From Datisca glomerata (taxonomy: Eukaryota > Streptophyta > Magnoliopsida > Cucurbitales > Datiscaceae), in the NCBI GenBank assembly GCA_003255025.1, contig QANY01011430.1, positions 1 to 64,000 of the forward strand: a stretch of DNA of 64,000 nucleotides, written 5' to 3'. The position numbers and the translations under genes were made by a program. The notes below the pieces were generated by a model, which did not search any database, had not been told where the DNA came from, and saw nothing but the letters and a program-made list of their open reading frames with translations. Below are positions 10,943 to 23,012 of the stretch, one piece after another. Within the stretch, counting starts at the first letter, position 1, and each line of letters starts with the position of its first letter.

Positions 10943-13380
10943 GATGTAACCTAAATATCATTTCTGTATTAACTCATTTGCTTAAAATAAGGCCTTTAAA
11001 CAACTACTATTGGTATTAATTTGAATCCCAAAAAATGACATTTTAATTTTGTACTCAAAATATCAACTCTCTCCTAGTGAAAAACTAACAAAAAACACAT
11101 ATACAAATGATGATTGTCAATATCTAATTAAATTTACATGGTTGAAATCACTATCAACACCAAAAATCAATAAGTAGTTACACTTTAATTACATTAATAC
11201 AGCTAAAATAATTATCAACACCAATAATCAATACTTATTGTTTAAAGGCCTTATTTTACAAAAAATTGTTTAATACCTAATTATATTGACATGAATAAAA
11301 TCTCTATCAACGTCAACAATTAAAAAATATTTACACGCATACAAACAATGATTATCAATATCTAATTATATTAATATGGATGAAACTATCATAATCATTA
11401 TTAATAATTATTTACAATGGCATGTCATTTGGAAACAATGATTATCAAAATTAATTAAAATCAACAAGTTTAAAAAAAATAAAAACAATGGAACGAATTT
11501 ATAAATTTCATAAATAAATTAGAAAAAGGGCGGATGGAGATATGCCAACAAAAAAATAAAAATTATATTCTTAAAATAATAGCTAAAAGATTAAAATAAA
11601 AATAAAAATTAAAACGATTACTTTAAATATAAAGATAAGCAGTTACCTAAGTATAGGAATTAGAAAAACCACCTTAAAAAATCAATCATAACAAACTTAT
11701 TAGACATTTCATATTAGCGGTAAACAAGTCCAATAGAAAATAATTCAAATTAAAAAATGTAAAATTGATAGAATTCTAAATAATTAGAAAATTTGACAAA
11801 AAATCTGATAAAGAGTGTAAAAGAAGTTACTGTAATTTTGGGAATTATGGTCTTTCAAGTTTATTCTGATTTCTGCAAGTTTAATTTTATCAATTAAATT
11901 TATTCAATCTCAAACCTTGAGTTTTTTTGCGTTGTTACTAACCTGAAGGTCTAAAATAACATTCACGTGTACTTCAAATGTCTAAAGCATCAATAAAATA
12001 AGAAATATGAAAGGTTGAGACCAACAAAATGATTGAGAACATTGTGTTTATCTTTCTCAAGTTCACACACACTAGACGGAACAGGAAGGAAATACAAGAT
12101 TAACGATAGTGCACTACTTCAAAAATGGCCTAACCTTTTTAGAGTACATGTCTAGCTATATTCACAACGTGAACAAATCCATTTGTCTTTTTTGTCAAAC
12201 CACACGCATGCTAGGTGATACAAGAATGTAACACAAGATTGATGACAATGCATTACTTTGAAAAGGATCCAACCTTTAAAGATCACATGTCTACTTATAT
12301 TTCTCTTGCCAATCTTTCCGATGGGGGACAAAGTCCATACATTTTTTTGGTCAAGTTCACCCACACTAACAACTGTGTTTAATCTATTACTTTTCCAGCG
12401 AAGTCCAAAAATCAAGTTTAGGCTGGATCTTCAGAAATTGTAGTAAATAATAACTTTTACACCATCTATTAGATTTTTGTCAAGTTTTCTAATTATTTAA
12501 AATTCTGTTAGTTTCATCTTTTTGTTTTAATTTTAATTATTTTATATTAGACTTATTTACCCTTAATTTGAAATTGGTGATTAGTTTTTTCCAATTGATT
12601 TTTAAGATAATTTTTCATATATCTGGTAACTTCTTATCTTTATATTTAGCATTTAAAGTAATAATTTTTACTTTATTTTAATTTTAATATTAGTTATTAT
12701 TTTAAGAATATCTGTTTATAGAAGATACCCATCCGCCCCTGTATTTAATTTATGTTTCCGAAAACTTAAAGATTTGCTCCTTATTTTTTTAATCTTGTTG
12801 ATTTTAATTAATTTCGATGATCATTAGTTGTTTCTAAAATTTGTATTTGTTCTTAAAATTGAAATTATTTTATTAATGTTTTCAAATGGCATGTTAGTGT
12901 AGTTATTTATTGATTGCCGGTGTGATAGTGGTTTCATCAATATCAATGTAATTAGACATTAATAGTCATTATTTGCATTTATAAATATTTATTAGTAACT
13001 GGTGTTGATAGCGATTTCAAATGTCAATATAATTAGATATTTATAATCATTTGTTATATGTGTGTAAATATTTATATTAAATTGTTGGAGTTGATAATAA
13101 TTTTATCCATGTCAATGTAATTAGATATTGGTAATCATTGTGTAAATATTCTTGACTGTTGGTGTTGTTAGTGTTTCATGCATATCCATGCAATTAAATA
13201 TTGATAATAGTATGTGTTGTGATTTTTGTTTTTTTGGAGTGAGAGAGTTCATTGAGTGTATCTCAGTAGAAATTTAAAATGTCTTTTTTAGATTCAATTT
13301 AGTGTCAATATTAATTATTTAAAGCCTATATTTTAAGTAAATAAGTTAATGTGAAAATGATATTAGTTTATCTCATCTAC
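10943..13380. mobile_element. 2.4-kb fold-back element
   Basis: The left arm (10943 to about 11850) is repeated inverted in the right arm (about 12440-13380). Outer ends pair gatgtaacctaaatatcatt with the complement of 13330-13378. Inner ends pair ctaaataattagaaaatttg (about 11774) with the complement of about 12490-12510. The arms hold short imperfect repeats around aatgattatcaatatctaatt. The loop (11850-12440) carries its own tandem repeat. There is no transposase frame, so it is a non-autonomous fold-back or long-TIR element. Its left end coincides with the Copia-A LTR edge. Confidence 0.65.
12060..12400. repeat. Tandem repeat of about 125 bp in the fold-back loop
   Basis: Two and a half diverged copies can be lined up. 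Each has a ttcacacacac/ccacacgcatgctagg start, then caagattaacgat or caagattgatgac, then a gcactacttcaaaaa or gcattactttgaaaa block, then acatgtctagctat or acatgtctacttat. A third partial copy starts near 12345. No coding sense is apparent. Confidence 0.55.
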
Positions 13381-13810
13381 AAAAATTCTGATTTTTTTAA
13401 AATATTGACAGATTTTTAAAATTTTGAAAATAGTGACAGATATTTAAAACTTTGACAAAAACTTGTAGATTTGTTCCCTTGTTTTTTTTTTGTTTTTTTA
13501 AAACTATTTAAAATCAGAATTTGTTCTTGAAATTAATATTTGTTTCCAAAATTAATATTTTTTTTGTCGCAAATATTTTATTAATATTTTAAGATATATT
13601 TTTTTATATGTTTATGGTGGTGAGAGTGAATAAGATTTATTGAGATTTCGTTTAAGAGAGAAAGATATTTGAGTGATTTGAGAGATACTTTTGCCTCTGG
13701 GTATTGTAATATTTTGTATGTTGTACAAATAGTTTATTTAGAAGATAATAATATCTTTAAACGTGTAATTTATGGGATGTAAATCCATTTTTTGTTGAAA
13801 TTGGTTCTTA
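13381..13810. other. AT-rich spacer, no gene
   Basis: Low-complexity AT-rich DNA with repeated tttgaaaatagtgacagat-like words. Nothing coding or structural is recognisable beyond this. Confidence 0.5.
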
Positions 13811-14328
13811 AAGATTTAAATATATAGTGAATGATATTTACGGTATAAGAAATTAGAAAAATCTAGATATAACAATAAAATTATCAAAAATATAATGTTT
13901 TAAAAAATTAGATAGAAATCTAAGTCACTAGTACAAATTTTCAGATTTACTTAGAAGGAAAAATTAGGTATTTAAGCTAGTTTATGTTTTACATTTTGTT
14001 AAACGGCATTTTTTTTCTTATTTTGTAGATATGGCCGAAAATAATGAAAGATATATTAGGTAGTTAATCAAAGATTTAAATATATAGTGAATGATATTTA
14101 CGGTATAAGAAATTAGAAAAATCTAGATATATCAATAAAATTATCAAAAATATAATGTTTTAAAAAATTAGATAGAAATCTAAGTCTCTAGTACAATTTT
14201 TCAGATTTACTTAGAAGGGAAAATTAGGTATTTAAGCTAGTTTATATTTTACATTTGTTAAATGGTATTTTTTTTTCTTATTTTGCAGATATGTCCGAAA
14301 ATAATGAAAGATATATTAGGGAGTTAAG
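13811..14328. repeat. 260-bp tandem duplication in MULE-1 5' region
   Basis: Two direct copies, 13811-14070 and 14071-14328, begin with aagatttaaatatatagtga and end with aatgaaagatatattagg. They differ at only a handful of positions, so the duplication is much younger than the element around it. The MULE-2 homologue (about 54450-54560) has a single copy. Confidence 0.85.
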
Positions 14329-15169
14329 ATTCTTTATGTTGTTTTAGTTTTATACCCTTAATATAACTGGTTTTTTGTTTAAGTTTTCTCTTTCTTCTCC
14401 GTGGCTTTCTCGCAGGTTCCCTTCGCAACTCCCTTCTTCGAATTCAATTGTATAACAAATTTTGAGCTTATCTTATTTGTAGATTTTGATATTCTTCTTC
14501 AATTCTTCACTCCATCATATCTGTCGCAGAAATAATATTTTATTTTTTGGTTGATTTGGTTTCTCTTCACGGCATAATCGTTTGATTTGGTAATTGTATA
14601 TTGGGTGAATTGATCAACAATTTTTTGTAGCGATTTTCTTCTAATTGAAATCAAGTACATTATTCTTCCTTCCTCTTTTTTCTATAGCTGTTTTCTTACA
14701 ACATTTTTCCTTCCTCTTTTTTAAATTACTGTAGCAGTTTTCTTACGACATTCTCTCTGTTCAAGAGTATAAGACTACATGTTCTAGCTGATTTTAGATT
14801 TAGGGATTGATTATATATTTAAAAATTTTAAGTTCCATTTATGTTTTCAATTCTTTTTCAGCATAGATTCTTTATACATTAGGTGATTGCTCTGATTTTT
14901 GTGTCATAATAGAGTATATAATTATATTGTTCTTACTGTTGCTGTTGAATCGTCTTTTGCAGATTTGTATCATCCTTGTTATATAATATATATCTATATA
15001 ATGTATAGTATATAGTTACATACTATGTTAATTTCTTACTGTCGTGATTGTTAATCATGTTTTGTAGATTTTGTCATCTCTTTTTTATAGATATAGTTAT
15101 GTACGGTATAGTAGATACATATATACTATTTTTACATATTCCTTTACTTCTTTATTGTAATGGTTTTAG

Positions 15170-17431
15170 GTCTGATGGTGAATATTCTCATTGTTGTTTT
15201 TTTAAGATGGAAAGTGGAATGATGTGAGAAATTATATTGACTATAAGATTAAGTCATTGTTGGTTGTTAATAATGCATCACACGATGTTTAACTTGATTT
15301 AATATCTCGTGCATTAGGTGTAGGTCCTAATGATTTGTGTTTGGTGGTGAATACTGAATCTGGAGGATCAACTTCTATTTTTGTAGAGATTAGCGTAGAT
15401 TCTAACGTTAGTTGGTATCTTACTTTGATGAATAATGAGAAATGAATAAATTATCTGTTAATTGTTACATATCATGTTGGTAATAGGACATCTGATGTTA
15501 TTGTTAGTGGTGAAATTTTATCATCATCAGAGGCTGGGACTTTATGTCAAATGATTATTCATGTTAACCCTTTTGAACCTTTATTTTTGGATAAAGTAGA
15601 TACGGATAAGTTACCTCTTGGCTTTGATAGCTTTGAAGCACAATTTTCAGTTTATAAAAGGTATGTAGTTCGGTGTATTGTCAAGACTTTGTCAGTGGTG
15701 GAATTTGGTGTGTTAGAAGTATGTAAAGGAAAGGAGAACACTTGTTCTTTTGACATTGTACAAAGTGATCACCGTCAAGCTATTTCGACAATTGTTAGTG
15801 AGTATATAAAGGATAAGTATATGTTTGGAGTTGGTGATTGCACAGAACCTAAGGACATTATATGCGTGTGAAGCACACCATTAATATAAGTTACTATATA
15901 AAGCATGGAGGGTCAAGAATGGAGCTTTTGATATGATTCATGGATCTCCGGAGGAGTCTTATGCAATATTATCTTCTTATTGCTTTCACTTGCAAAAGAA
16001 TAATCCTAGTATGGTAACTTATAAATTATTCTACTTATATATATACTATTATTATTCACTGCATGATTAAAAACTAGTTTATGTGTTTAGTAAATATTTT
16101 TATCTATTTTAGGTATTGTCACACATTTTCATACTGATCATGATGGTAGGCTAAAATATTTTTTTCATGGCGTTGGGGCATTCTTTAAGTGGTAGTCTGC
16201 ATTGTACACCCGTTATAGGTGCTGGTGGGAGATTTTTTACAAATAAATATTATGGTACACTTCTGATTGCTTCAATGCTTGATGGTAATGGCCAAATTTT
16301 TTAATTAGCTTTTACGATTGTTGATTCAGAGAATGATTTGACTTATGATTTGGTTTATAGAGAAGTTGAGTTGTACTCTTGAATATCGTGAAGAATTAGT
16401 AATTGTCTTTTATCGACATAATAGCATCCCAAAGGTTGTTGTAAAGTATTTTATGGATGCTCATTATGGTTATTGCATGCAACATCTGCTTAACAATATG
16501 AAGACGATATATAAAAGGTTCAAGCTTCATAGTTTGTTCTATAAATGTGCGAGGGCATATAGGACTATAGATTTTGAGTTTTATATGAATCGTTTAGAAT
16601 CCATTGTTCCTTCTATACAGTCTTACTTGAGTGGAATTGGGTATGAGAAATGGGCTTGTGCACATCTTGTTAGACGCCGGTATAATGTGATGACTTCAAA
16701 CCTTGTGGAAACATTAAATTCTATTCTAAAGGATGCCAGGTCATTGCCTGTTGCTTGCCTTATTGAGTATATTTGATAAAATTGCAATTTTGGTTCTATG
16801 ATCAGAGGACTGCTGCTAGTCGTATGCTCTCTTGTTTAAAGACGAAAATAGAGAAAAATCTACGTGCTGAATTTGAGCTGGCCCGTACTATGGGTGTGAG
16901 ATTTCTTATGTCTATGTTTCCTTTCTTTTTCTTTATTATTTTCATATTTAATTACTTCCATTCATTATTTAGTATTAATTATATTTTATATTTGTAGGTT
17001 TACATGTTGGTGTTCATATATCTCACATTTTTTATGGTGATATCGAATATGTTGTCAACATTACAAATATGTGTTGCACTTGTAATATGAGGTAGCTAGA
17101 TCAGCTCCCTTGTTCACATGCGTGTGCAGCGCTTAAAAGGAGAAACTCATCACCATATCCATATATTTTATTGTACTATACGAAGAGTGAGCTTGAAACT
17201 ACGTATACAACATCTGTTTATCCGGTTGGCAATGAATGTGATTGGTTAGTTCATCATGATGTCAAAGATATAAGGATTTTACATCCACGTGTGAGACGTT
17301 CTTCGGGTAGGCTAAAGAAGAAAATGTACTTATCTTTTAGTGAAAAGATACCTAAAAATAGATGCAGTACTTATGAAGTTTTGGGTCATAATAAGAAGAC
17401 TTATAAGAATATTGTTAAAGATAGTGAATGA
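15170..17431 (+). pseudogene. MULE-1 transposase (MURA type) pseudogene
   Basis: Frames join to a MURA-like transposase. The N-terminal DNA-binding part (15551-15871) holds SDHRQAISTIVSEYIKDKY. The catalytic region (about 16110-16770) has GGRFFTNKYYGTLLIAS where the family carries V-D-G-T-F-L, so the first catalytic aspartate is lost, then VDSEND. A SWIM zinc finger (about 17060-17140) reads CCTC...LPCSHACAALKR, and a CCHC-like knuckle (about 17360-17410) reads RCSTYEVLGHNKKTY with the last cysteine replaced. Two probable introns remain (about 16014-16113 and 16895-16997, both GT...AG). At least five stops or frameshifts are present, so it is inactive. Confidence 0.8.
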
Positions 17432-18400
17432 GGTGCTTTAAAGAAGAAATGCTTTTCTTGATGTGTGTTGATGGTTGTGTTTTTAGTTTTGTTAGTAAAC
17501 TAGTCTTGTATTGAGAGATTTTATCTTTAGTTAGTATGAAGTTTACTTTAGGTTGACCATATGATAACCCCTTTAACCAGAATGTCACCATTGCCTCCTC
17601 TTTCATCCCAGAATATCACTATTTTTCAAATGTTTCAACATTTTGATAAATTTGAGCCTTGACATGAAATATCAACTAAACATCTTTGTCCTTGTTTTCT
17701 GTTCTAAGTTCAATATGTCTTTCTCAATCCACTTTGATTTTAATATTTAGGCTAAAGATTTATGTTAAGTCAGTGTTGTAGCAGCTACACAATGTAACCC
17801 ACAAAAATTAAAATCTAGTTTTTTTGTACAATTGTTTCCTTTTGTTCTTCTTTTCCCTTGCAGCTGTATATTTAAATAAACTTAATTTTCATTTTTTTTC
17901 TTCATATTAAGAATCGGGAAGAATTACAATTCCTTGAACTCATTCTCGTACCAAAACAAATGGTTATCTTTATTCATTAGAAATTGGACAGCTAAAGAAA
18001 TTTCTTCAGTGAGTTACTCGTACTTAAAAATGATTAAACCTCAGTTCCAAGAAATCATATCTTCTACTAAGATATTCACCAATGAAGCAGAAGTCCTTTT
18101 GAAAGAAGATATTTAGTAACAAATAGAACATTTTCTACGTTAAGGAATTATATATAGTACTAAGTCAACCTCATTTGTCAACTAGTCTTTTTTTCAATTT
18201 TAACTCGAACAGGTCAACCTCATTTAGTAAACTAGTCTTGCATTAGTGGATTTTATCCTTAGTTAGTATGAATTATAAATAGTACTAAGTCAACCTCATT
18301 TAGTAAACTAGTCTTGTATTGGCGGAAGCCCTTTGTAAACTAGTATTTTTTTCAATTTTAACCCGAACAGGTCAATGACCAAGTAAATGTTTTAGATATT
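17432..18400. repeat. MULE-1 3' region with direct repeats
   Basis: After the transposase stop the sequence is AT-rich. Between 18160 and 18375 a block built on caacctcatttagtaaactag and caattttaactcgaacaggtca occurs two to three times. A related piece (aactagtcttgtattgagag) sits at about 17500. No gene is seen. Confidence 0.5.
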
Positions 18401-19689
18401 GATTATATATCCATTGACACTCATAGTATATTGTAATATACTTATAGTATATTATTTTATGAATCATATAATTCCTTCAATTTCTTTTTTTATATAATAT
18501 TGTAGTCATTTATTTAATATTGTTTTATGTATTTTTGCTTGTTTTCACTTGTATTTACAGACATGTTCTATAGAAGTTTATTGATAGGAACATATTAGGA
18601 TAAGTCAATACTATGGACAATAATTATAAACAGAGTATATTATCATTTACTCACTTGTATATACTTTATCAAAACAGTCTATTGCAATGTGAATTTTCAC
18701 CCTTTTCACCTGTTTAGCATTCAAAAAAATATTTTCAATTAGAACTTATGTACTGATTCAATCATATTATGATAGCTCAATACTATTGGTATTGACTATA
18801 TACACATAGTAAATTAACATTTTCTCACATGTAAACACTAATAAAACAATGTATAGCAAAGGGATTTTTCATAACTTCCAAACTATTTTCAACATTCAAA
18901 TTCAATAAAAAAACCTTCAAAATCAGTGAACTATTTGTCAGACTATCATCATCACCTATCACCTATTCATATCACCAACAATCCATATGTTCTAGCAGTA
19001 ATAGTATTAAGTCATCGACAAGTTTGAAATCCAAATAATAATTAACCAACAATTTTATGATAAGTTCATTCATCAACATTCAAAGGCTATGAAAATAAGT
19101 CAAAGTTAGGTATCTCTGATTCTGGTGATTGCAGCTTGTTCGGGGCTGTTGGCTGCACTGCTAGTTGTGCTGCTAACTGCTCTTTTTTGGCTATGTTCAT
19201 TAGCCACTATGACTTCATTACGTGGTCACTACTGTCTTAGCAAGGCATCTCCTTTTTATTTTCCTGCATTATGTACATGTAGAAGAATTTGTCAAATAAG
19301 TATATTTAAAAAAAATAGATTTACACAAAGCTAGGTATATATGTTCACAATTACCTTCATGGGCTGCTATTCAATTGTAGGCAAAGGCTGATTAACATCC
19401 TATATATATTGTTTACTATATATGATTATAAATCCAAAGTTGATAACTTTATACATACATTGCATAACTATTTTTATATTTGGCCTTACCTTGTTGCTGC
19501 AGCTCTCTGTGTGTATCAGTATTAGCAATAATATCATTAATGTTGATATTACCTCCAACATCATCATTATCAGCCCCGTCAACGCCGCCATTATCCTTTT
19601 CATTCATAACATAAATGTAACACACATCATCACCATGCATAGTATTTAAATTAGTTATGCTACTTATCTATGCATAGTATATAAATTAA
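18401..19689. other. AT-rich DNA, no gene identified
   Basis: Short frames exist (for example 19125-19334 and 19422-19649), but none shows a recognisable domain. The part nearest 19690 runs into the left arm of the MULE palindrome and may be its outer flank. Confidence 0.45.
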
Positions 19690-20529
19690 TTTACTTTTGT
19701 AGCTTCTTATATGGTGCAACTTTAAACAACAACATATGCATCTCCCTCATTTTTATATCTATGTTGACCATGGATATTTTTATTTCTTATTGGACTTTTT
19801 CCAGTTTGTCTATCTTTTTTGCCAAGACAATTATTGCCTCTCTATTCTGAAACTTTTTGAGTTTCCTCATCAATAATCCAAGTGAACCAGCTTTTGAATT
19901 ATCTCAATCCCTTTTGTTTGACACGTTTTTCCCTTATTAAAATGTGTCATGAAATGTGCGCCGATATTCAATTGTGTCATAACAATTGGTCTAACAGTAA
20001 GCTCTAACTAAATCAAACATTATTTAAAAAAAACAGTCAGAAAATACTCATGGCAGGCTCAAAACAAAAAGATTAAAAAACTAACAACCACTGTCTATTT
20101 ACTGGCAGTAATCACCAATATACTGCTTCAAATATAGTTCATTTTCCAAATAAATATTAATATCCTACCAGACACTTACTGACTATATACTAGGAGTCAA
20201 CATAAATATTTTGCTGTTTTTATAATTTATGAAATACATGAAACATTAATTATACTTGCCTATAATAATTGACTATATACTGAGAGTAATTATCAATATA
20301 CCACTGCAGTTATAATTTTATGTGCTCAGTTTAACATAAATATGATAATCAACATTTAATTACTGAGAGTATTTATTTATATACTACTGTCAATATAATT
20401 ATTTATTACATGGAACATTAATATACTACATAATAATCACTCAAATACTGAGTAAGCATGCATATTCTACTACTTATATACATTATATTATAAAAAATTA
20501 GTAATCTCTTCGGAGTAAAAACCTTTCAT

Positions 20530-21300
20530 ATCAGTTTCCTTCTAGCCAGGTTGTTCACTGCCCTCCCAATTGCACATTCTTGGTACTCCCTCCCCCCCCC
20601 CTGTTTGTGCTATTATGTTGTATGCATCAATGATGGTTGGGATGACTTCGTAAGCCCATAATATCATGGGACGCCACCAAAACCAAAACACTATATTGAA
20701 GGATTGTTTACCACACTTTTAATGTGTCCTATCATATATATAACAATCTTCCCTTGGAAATGTCTCAAAACCTCATCAATATCGACCATCTTAATATGGT
20801 CAATATCAATGCATGTTGCCAATTGTTTTAGATGAAGTAGGTTCTTTAAATAAAAAAATTTAGCAAATTTAATCTTAATTTCCTGATTCACATACCTAAA
20901 TGCATTAAAAAGGTAAATAAGGCTCTCCCTATACATGGACTTGATGTTTGGAAATGCTTCATCTATCAAATGACCGTCGAGTAGTGTTTCTTTGTTTGGA
21001 GATGGATAAGGACCACAATTCAACCCACTTACTAATGCAAATTCCTTAAAACCAAATCTAATTACATGCCATTCTATGTTGAAACATAACTCATCGTTGT
21101 TGTTGCTAAAATATTCTCTCCTAGCTAAATGCAATAATAAATATGGAGAGATTTTAGCAAGCTTAATGTTCAACATGTTACCTAAACATGTTTTTATAAA
21201 AATCTCCCTATCTTCAGCTATTAACCACCATCTAAGCGTGGTCAAACTTTCTTGTTTGCTTTCCACAATTGGGAGCATAAAAATAGGATAGTCCTACAAA
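20530..21300 (-). pseudogene. DUF1985-domain transposon protein, left copy
   Basis: The open stretch 20691-21278 encodes a DUF1985-like domain: LRWWLIAEDREIFIKTCLGN near the start, then LLLHLARREYFSNNNDELCF, then the signature FGFKEFALVSGLNCGPYP, and later HIKMVDIDEVL. The right-arm copy (25678-26283) aligns throughout. Downstream (20530-20690) the frame is broken where the right copy has FGFGGFPTALIVSAY. The domain's function is not known in detail. In MULEs it accompanies the transposition genes. This copy keeps a 195-codon frame but lacks its N-terminal exons in frame. Confidence 0.7.
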
Positions 21301-21539
21301 ATAGGAAATAACAAGAATATTTACATTAAACATAATAATTGTATATATCTAACGAAATGGAATGGCCTTAACTTTTTATTTATCATTAATAGGTTAATGG
21401 CGGGGGTGGAAAATTAAATATAGTATACCCGATGGATGGGTAGAAGATATAAGTATAATTTTGAATGTTTTACTTATATACAAAGTAACAAACATTCAAA
21501 TTGGATCAGTGGATTATTTTTTAGTCATTCATTGAATAA

Positions 21540-21635
21540 TAAATCACTACAAGTGACAGAGATACACATCTAAGTCATATAAGTAAAGAGATATATTCAT
21601 TGATAAGAAAAAGAAAAAATGTGAACAATGATTAG
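21540..21635 (+). pseudogene. ycf2: plastid ycf2 fragment
   Basis: Translation from 21558 gives [20 protein letters not shown] followed by NVNND and a stop. This closely matches the internal segment of plastid Ycf2 that precedes its AAA-type nucleotide-binding region. Only about 25 residues are covered, and the following tryptophan codon is now a stop. It is a nuclear relic without function. Confidence 0.75.
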
Positions 21636-21683
21636 ATTGATGAAACAAAGACACATGGAACGAATTACCTACTCTTAACGGTC

Positions 21684-21835
21684 AAAGTGAACCAAGACTT
21701 CATGGTAGTCAATATGGGACCTCAACACCCATCAATGCATAATGTTCTTCGACTTATCATTACTTTAGATGGTGAAGATGTTATTGACTGTGAACCAATA
21801 TTGAGTTATTTTACAGAGGGATGGCAAAAAATTAT
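21684..21835 (+). pseudogene. ndhH: plastid ndhH N-terminal fragment
   Basis: Translation from 21696 gives [20 protein letters not shown], continuing [17 protein letters not shown]. This is the N-terminal part of the 49-kDa subunit (NdhH) of the plastid NDH complex. Similarity breaks after ILSY, where the family has GYLHRG. About 45 of roughly 393 residues are present. A fragment this short in nuclear DNA is a transferred relic. Confidence 0.85.
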
Positions 21836-22538
21836 CCATTTACTCTAAACGATTTACGAAGATTGACACTCCTTCTTTGTTATTCTCTACAAAGTATCCT
21901 GTCTAATTCACTAATTCGCAGGAAGATATTGAACTTTTTTATTTGAAAAATGTTTTAGGAGGAATGATCTCTGAAGTAGATGGTGGTTGATAGAATTGAC
22001 CAATTGGAAAGATCATTTGATGTAGTTGAAAAAAAAAAGACCATTGTTCAACTCTGACAACATGAAAGAACCAGAAAAAGCTTTGCCCTCCCTCTCTATC
22101 TATCCAAGGGATGGAAGGGCAAAGGCCTTTGGTGTCCCCTCCAGTTAGGAATTAAGGCCTCACAATCACTAGCCATTTATCATGTTAGTTTTAATTTAGG
22201 TTTATGAAATTTCATATATGTACATTCTAAATTACTGTTCTAATTTCTTTACCTCGTTCTCAACAGCTGTCTTTTCTTGATTGGTTCTGGCAGACTTTGG
22301 CTCATGTGAAATTTTACTTGTTGAAGTGTTTTGCGTCTCCCCAAATTCACTATCTTCAATTTGTTGTAGCTTTTGCTTTGGCTCTCATTTTCATATGCTT
22401 GTCATCGTAGACGTCTTAGTTGATTGCAATCTATTGCTTCTCCTTGGTTGCTCCTAATATATAAAAAATACATTCAGTCCTTATATATCAAAATTTATTT
22501 ATATATGCATAAATTTAGTGTTATGTGTATACTTTTAC

Positions 22539-22624
22539 CTCTGATTCAGCAAATGATTTCCCCTTATCTTATTTGTTCCTTCTTTGTATTTTATATTTTT
22601 TTCCGGCACTGTTTTCCCCCTCAT
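22539..22624 (-). pseudogene. Putative first exon of left DUF1985 gene
   Basis: On the minus strand a start codon at 22624 opens MRGKTVPEKNIKYKEGTNK and ends at CAGAG|GTAAAAG, a good splice donor (22538-22537). The right arm has the matching start at 25250 (MRGKTSATKKYENQRRNK) but with an early stop. The peptide is very basic and could bind nucleic acid. Its link to the DUF1985 frame by splicing is inferred. Confidence 0.4.
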
Positions 22625-22974
22625 TGTATTTTTTGTAAAATTTCCAGATGCTTGTAAGCTTTCTAACCCAATGAACATTAGAGCAATATCATACATTGAA
22701 TTCACATTGGTTAAATATATGTTTATATACTACATGCATATATATATATTATTTGTTTGTCTGTCATTGCAGTCACACTACTACAACATAATACTTCACA
22801 GTAGTTAGTTTGTACATTTACTTATAGTGATCATCAATATACTACTGCAAATATAATTTATTATCTCAAATAAATATTAACATCCTACCAGACATTCACT
22901 AAATTTATACTGTGAGTAAACATAAATATTTTGTTGCTTATATGATTTTTATAATACATGAAACATTAACTGTA

Positions 22975-23012
22975 GTTGTGTGTGTGCGCGCGCGTGCGCA
23001 TGTGTGTGTGGT
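22975..23012. repeat. Alternating TG/CG tract
   Basis: The tract reads tgtgtgtgtgcgcgcgcgtg followed by cgcatgtgtgtgtgg. It is an alternating purine-pyrimidine run present only in the left arm of the palindrome. Such runs can adopt left-handed DNA. Confidence 0.7.

Larger units (their letters stand above)
13950..18400 (+). mobile_element. MULE-1, degenerate Mutator-like element
   Basis: A Mutator-like element on the plus strand: a non-coding 5' part (about 13950-15170), a broken transposase (15170-17431) and a 3' part with short direct repeats (17432-18400). MULE-2 (36266-37389 plus 53611-54640, minus strand) matches it from the 5' part into the middle of the transposase. This is how I place the 5' limit. 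Terminal inverted repeats and a 9-bp target duplication are not identified, so both outer limits are approximate. Confidence 0.7.
21350..22200. other. Nuclear plastid-DNA insertion (rearranged NUPT)
   Basis: This segment is absent from the right palindrome arm, where the flanking bases (cataataat...tatatgta) run on directly. It contains a ycf2-like piece (about 21540-21635) and an ndhH-like piece (21684-21835). In typical plastomes these genes lie far apart (inverted repeat and small single-copy region), so the insert is a rejoined mosaic. The remainder (21350-21530 and 21840-22200), including the cttctgccct-like block near 22080-22160, may also be organellar, but I cannot name it. Confidence 0.65.
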
